A DNA stretch of 5,945 nt, from positions 1-5,945 of the forward strand of contig JAFPTE010000146.1 of NCBI GenBank assembly GCA_017400415.1, read 5' to 3'. A program made the position numbers and the translations under genes. This document shows, in pieces, positions 5,386 to 5,945 of the stretch (within the stretch, counting starts at the first letter, position 1; the number at the start of each line of letters is the position of its first letter). The notes under the pieces were generated by a model, which did not search any database, was not told the origin of the DNA, and saw only the letters and a program-made list of their open reading frames with translations. The DNA comes from Oscillospiraceae bacterium. GTDB lineage: Bacteria; Bacillota; Clostridia; Oscillospirales; Oscillospiraceae.

Positions 5386-5414
5386 ATTATAGCAGAATAC
5401 GCAGGCAGTTTCAA
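5386..5414 (-). promoter_or_regulatory. SigA-type promoter of the riboswitch-controlled operon
   Basis: On the minus strand TTGAAA (5414-5409) and TATAAT (5391-5386) are separated by exactly 17 bases, with TGC directly before the -10 (extended -10). Transcription would begin near 5379, just upstream of the cobalamin aptamer, giving a leader of about 230 nt. The strength of this promoter agrees with control being exerted afterwards by the riboswitch. Confidence 0.88.
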
Positions 5415-5434
5415 CCGTCAAACTGCCCATACAT

Positions 5435-5465
5435 AAAAAAGCACGGCCCCTTTTCGGGACCGTGC
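5435..5465 (-). terminator. Intrinsic terminator of the rplA transcript
   Basis: On the minus strand GCACGGTCCC (5465-5456) and GGGGCCGTGC (5450-5441) pair over 10 bp with one U-G wobble and a GAAAA loop, followed by six T (5440-5435). It starts 18 nt after the rplA stop. It isolates rplA from the riboswitch operon that starts about 25 nt further on. On the plus strand the same stem has a C-A mismatch and no T tail, so it is directional. Confidence 0.92.
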
Positions 5466-5482
5466 TCTCATCTGACTGTTAT

Positions 5483-5945
5483 TTAGATCTTGGCGGCGGC
5501 AACCTTGATGCCGGGGCCCATGGTGCTGGAGGTGACGCAGCTCTTGATGTACTGACCCTTGGCAGCGGCGGGCTTGGCTCTGATGATAGCGTCCATGAGA
5601 GTGTTGTAGTTCTCAGTCAGCTTCTCGGCGCCGAAGGAAACCTTGCCGATGGGGCAGTGGATGATGTTGGTCTTGTCCAGACGGTACTCGATCTTACCGG
5701 CCTTGACCTCAGTGATGGCCTGGGCCAGGTTGGGGGTAACGGTGCCGGCCTTGGGGGAGGGCATGAGGCCCTTGGGGCCCAGGACCTTACCGAGACGGCC
5801 CACAATACCCATCATGTCGGGGGAAGCGATGACCACGTCGAAGTCGAACCAGTTTTCCTTCTGGATCTTCTCCACCATGTCCATGCCGCCGACATAATCG
5901 GCGCCGGCATTCTGAGCCTCTTCGATTCTCTCGGGCTTGCAGAAC
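5483..5945 (-). CDS. rplA: 50S ribosomal protein L1, C-terminal part (5' end beyond window)
   Basis: The last 153 codons of L1, a two-domain protein of about 230 residues that builds the mobile stalk near the ribosomal E site and guides tRNA exit. The visible part begins FCKPERIEEAQNAGADYVGG (5944 downward) and includes DFDVVIASPDMMGIVGRLG, the near-invariant LGPKGLMPSPKAGTVT block, IEYRLDKTNIIHCPIGK and the conserved GQYIKSCVTSSTMGPGIKV end. The gene runs off the right edge with its start outside the window, where rplK would usually lie upstream. It is followed at once by a strong terminator, so rplJ-rplL are not co-transcribed downstream here. That matches the Bacillota habit of expressing rplJL separately. 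Confidence 0.96.
   Translation of the reverse strand, partial: FCKPERIEEAQNAGADYVGGMDMVEKIQKENWFDFDVVIASPDMMGIVGRLGKVLGPKGLMPSPKAGTVTPNLAQAITEVKAGKIEYRLDKTNIIHCPIGKVSFGAEKLTENYNTLMDAIIRAKPAAAKGQYIKSCVTSSTMGPGIKVAAAKI

Noticed and set aside
1..5945. CRISPR arrays, tRNA genes, insertion sequences or phage attachment sites
   Set aside because: No spaced direct repeats, tRNA-like cloverleaf, transposase or terminal inverted repeats were seen on reading both strands.

Overview
The window looks like a chromosomal segment from a GC-rich member of the Bacillota, most likely class Clostridia (Oscillospiraceae-like). The evidence is the rpsF-ssb-rpsR operon order, strong AGGAGG-type ribosome binding sites, SigA-type promoters, an S18 protein with the zinc-ligand (C+) pattern, an ECF-type transporter subunit and GC-rich codon use in the metabolic genes. 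The genus cannot be fixed from sequence alone.

Layout from left to right: (1) Positions 1-371 hold the remnant of a major-facilitator transporter. Its N-terminal and C-terminal ends are both recognisable, but the middle is missing and the two ends lie in different frames. (2) Positions 368-1629 are the plus-strand rpsF-ssb-rpsR operon (S6, single-strand DNA-binding protein, S18). It is driven by a near-consensus promoter whose -35 box overlaps the stop codon of the broken transporter, and it has a hairpin-forming leader. (3) A perfect 15-bp hairpin at 1673-1705 separates rpsR from the convergent xylB (minus strand, xylulokinase-type sugar kinase). (4) An AraC-family regulator (3301-4224, plus) is divergent from xylB. 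The 139-bp gap between them holds promoters for both genes: the regulator's is good, while xylB's has a perfect -10 but no convincing -35, which suggests activator dependence. (5) A bidirectional terminator at 4229-4254 separates araC from a minus-strand two-gene unit: a small membrane-anchored DUF4430 (transcobalamin C-terminal-like) protein followed by an overlapping ECF transporter S-component. A cobalamin riboswitch and a strong promoter (TTGAAA-N17-TATAAT) lie upstream. (6) The right edge holds the C-terminal two thirds of rplA (ribosomal protein L1, minus strand) with a classical terminator.

The most interesting part is the right-hand cassette at about 4257-5414. The riboswitch, a surface-anchored domain related to the C-terminal half of animal B12 carriers, and an ECF substrate-binding subunit together suggest B12-repressed corrinoid capture and uptake. 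No energising EcfA/EcfA'/EcfT genes are in view, so the S-component would have to share a module encoded elsewhere. The xylB-araC pair looks like a small inducible pentose (or related sugar) kinase unit, but xylose isomerase and a transporter are not in the window.
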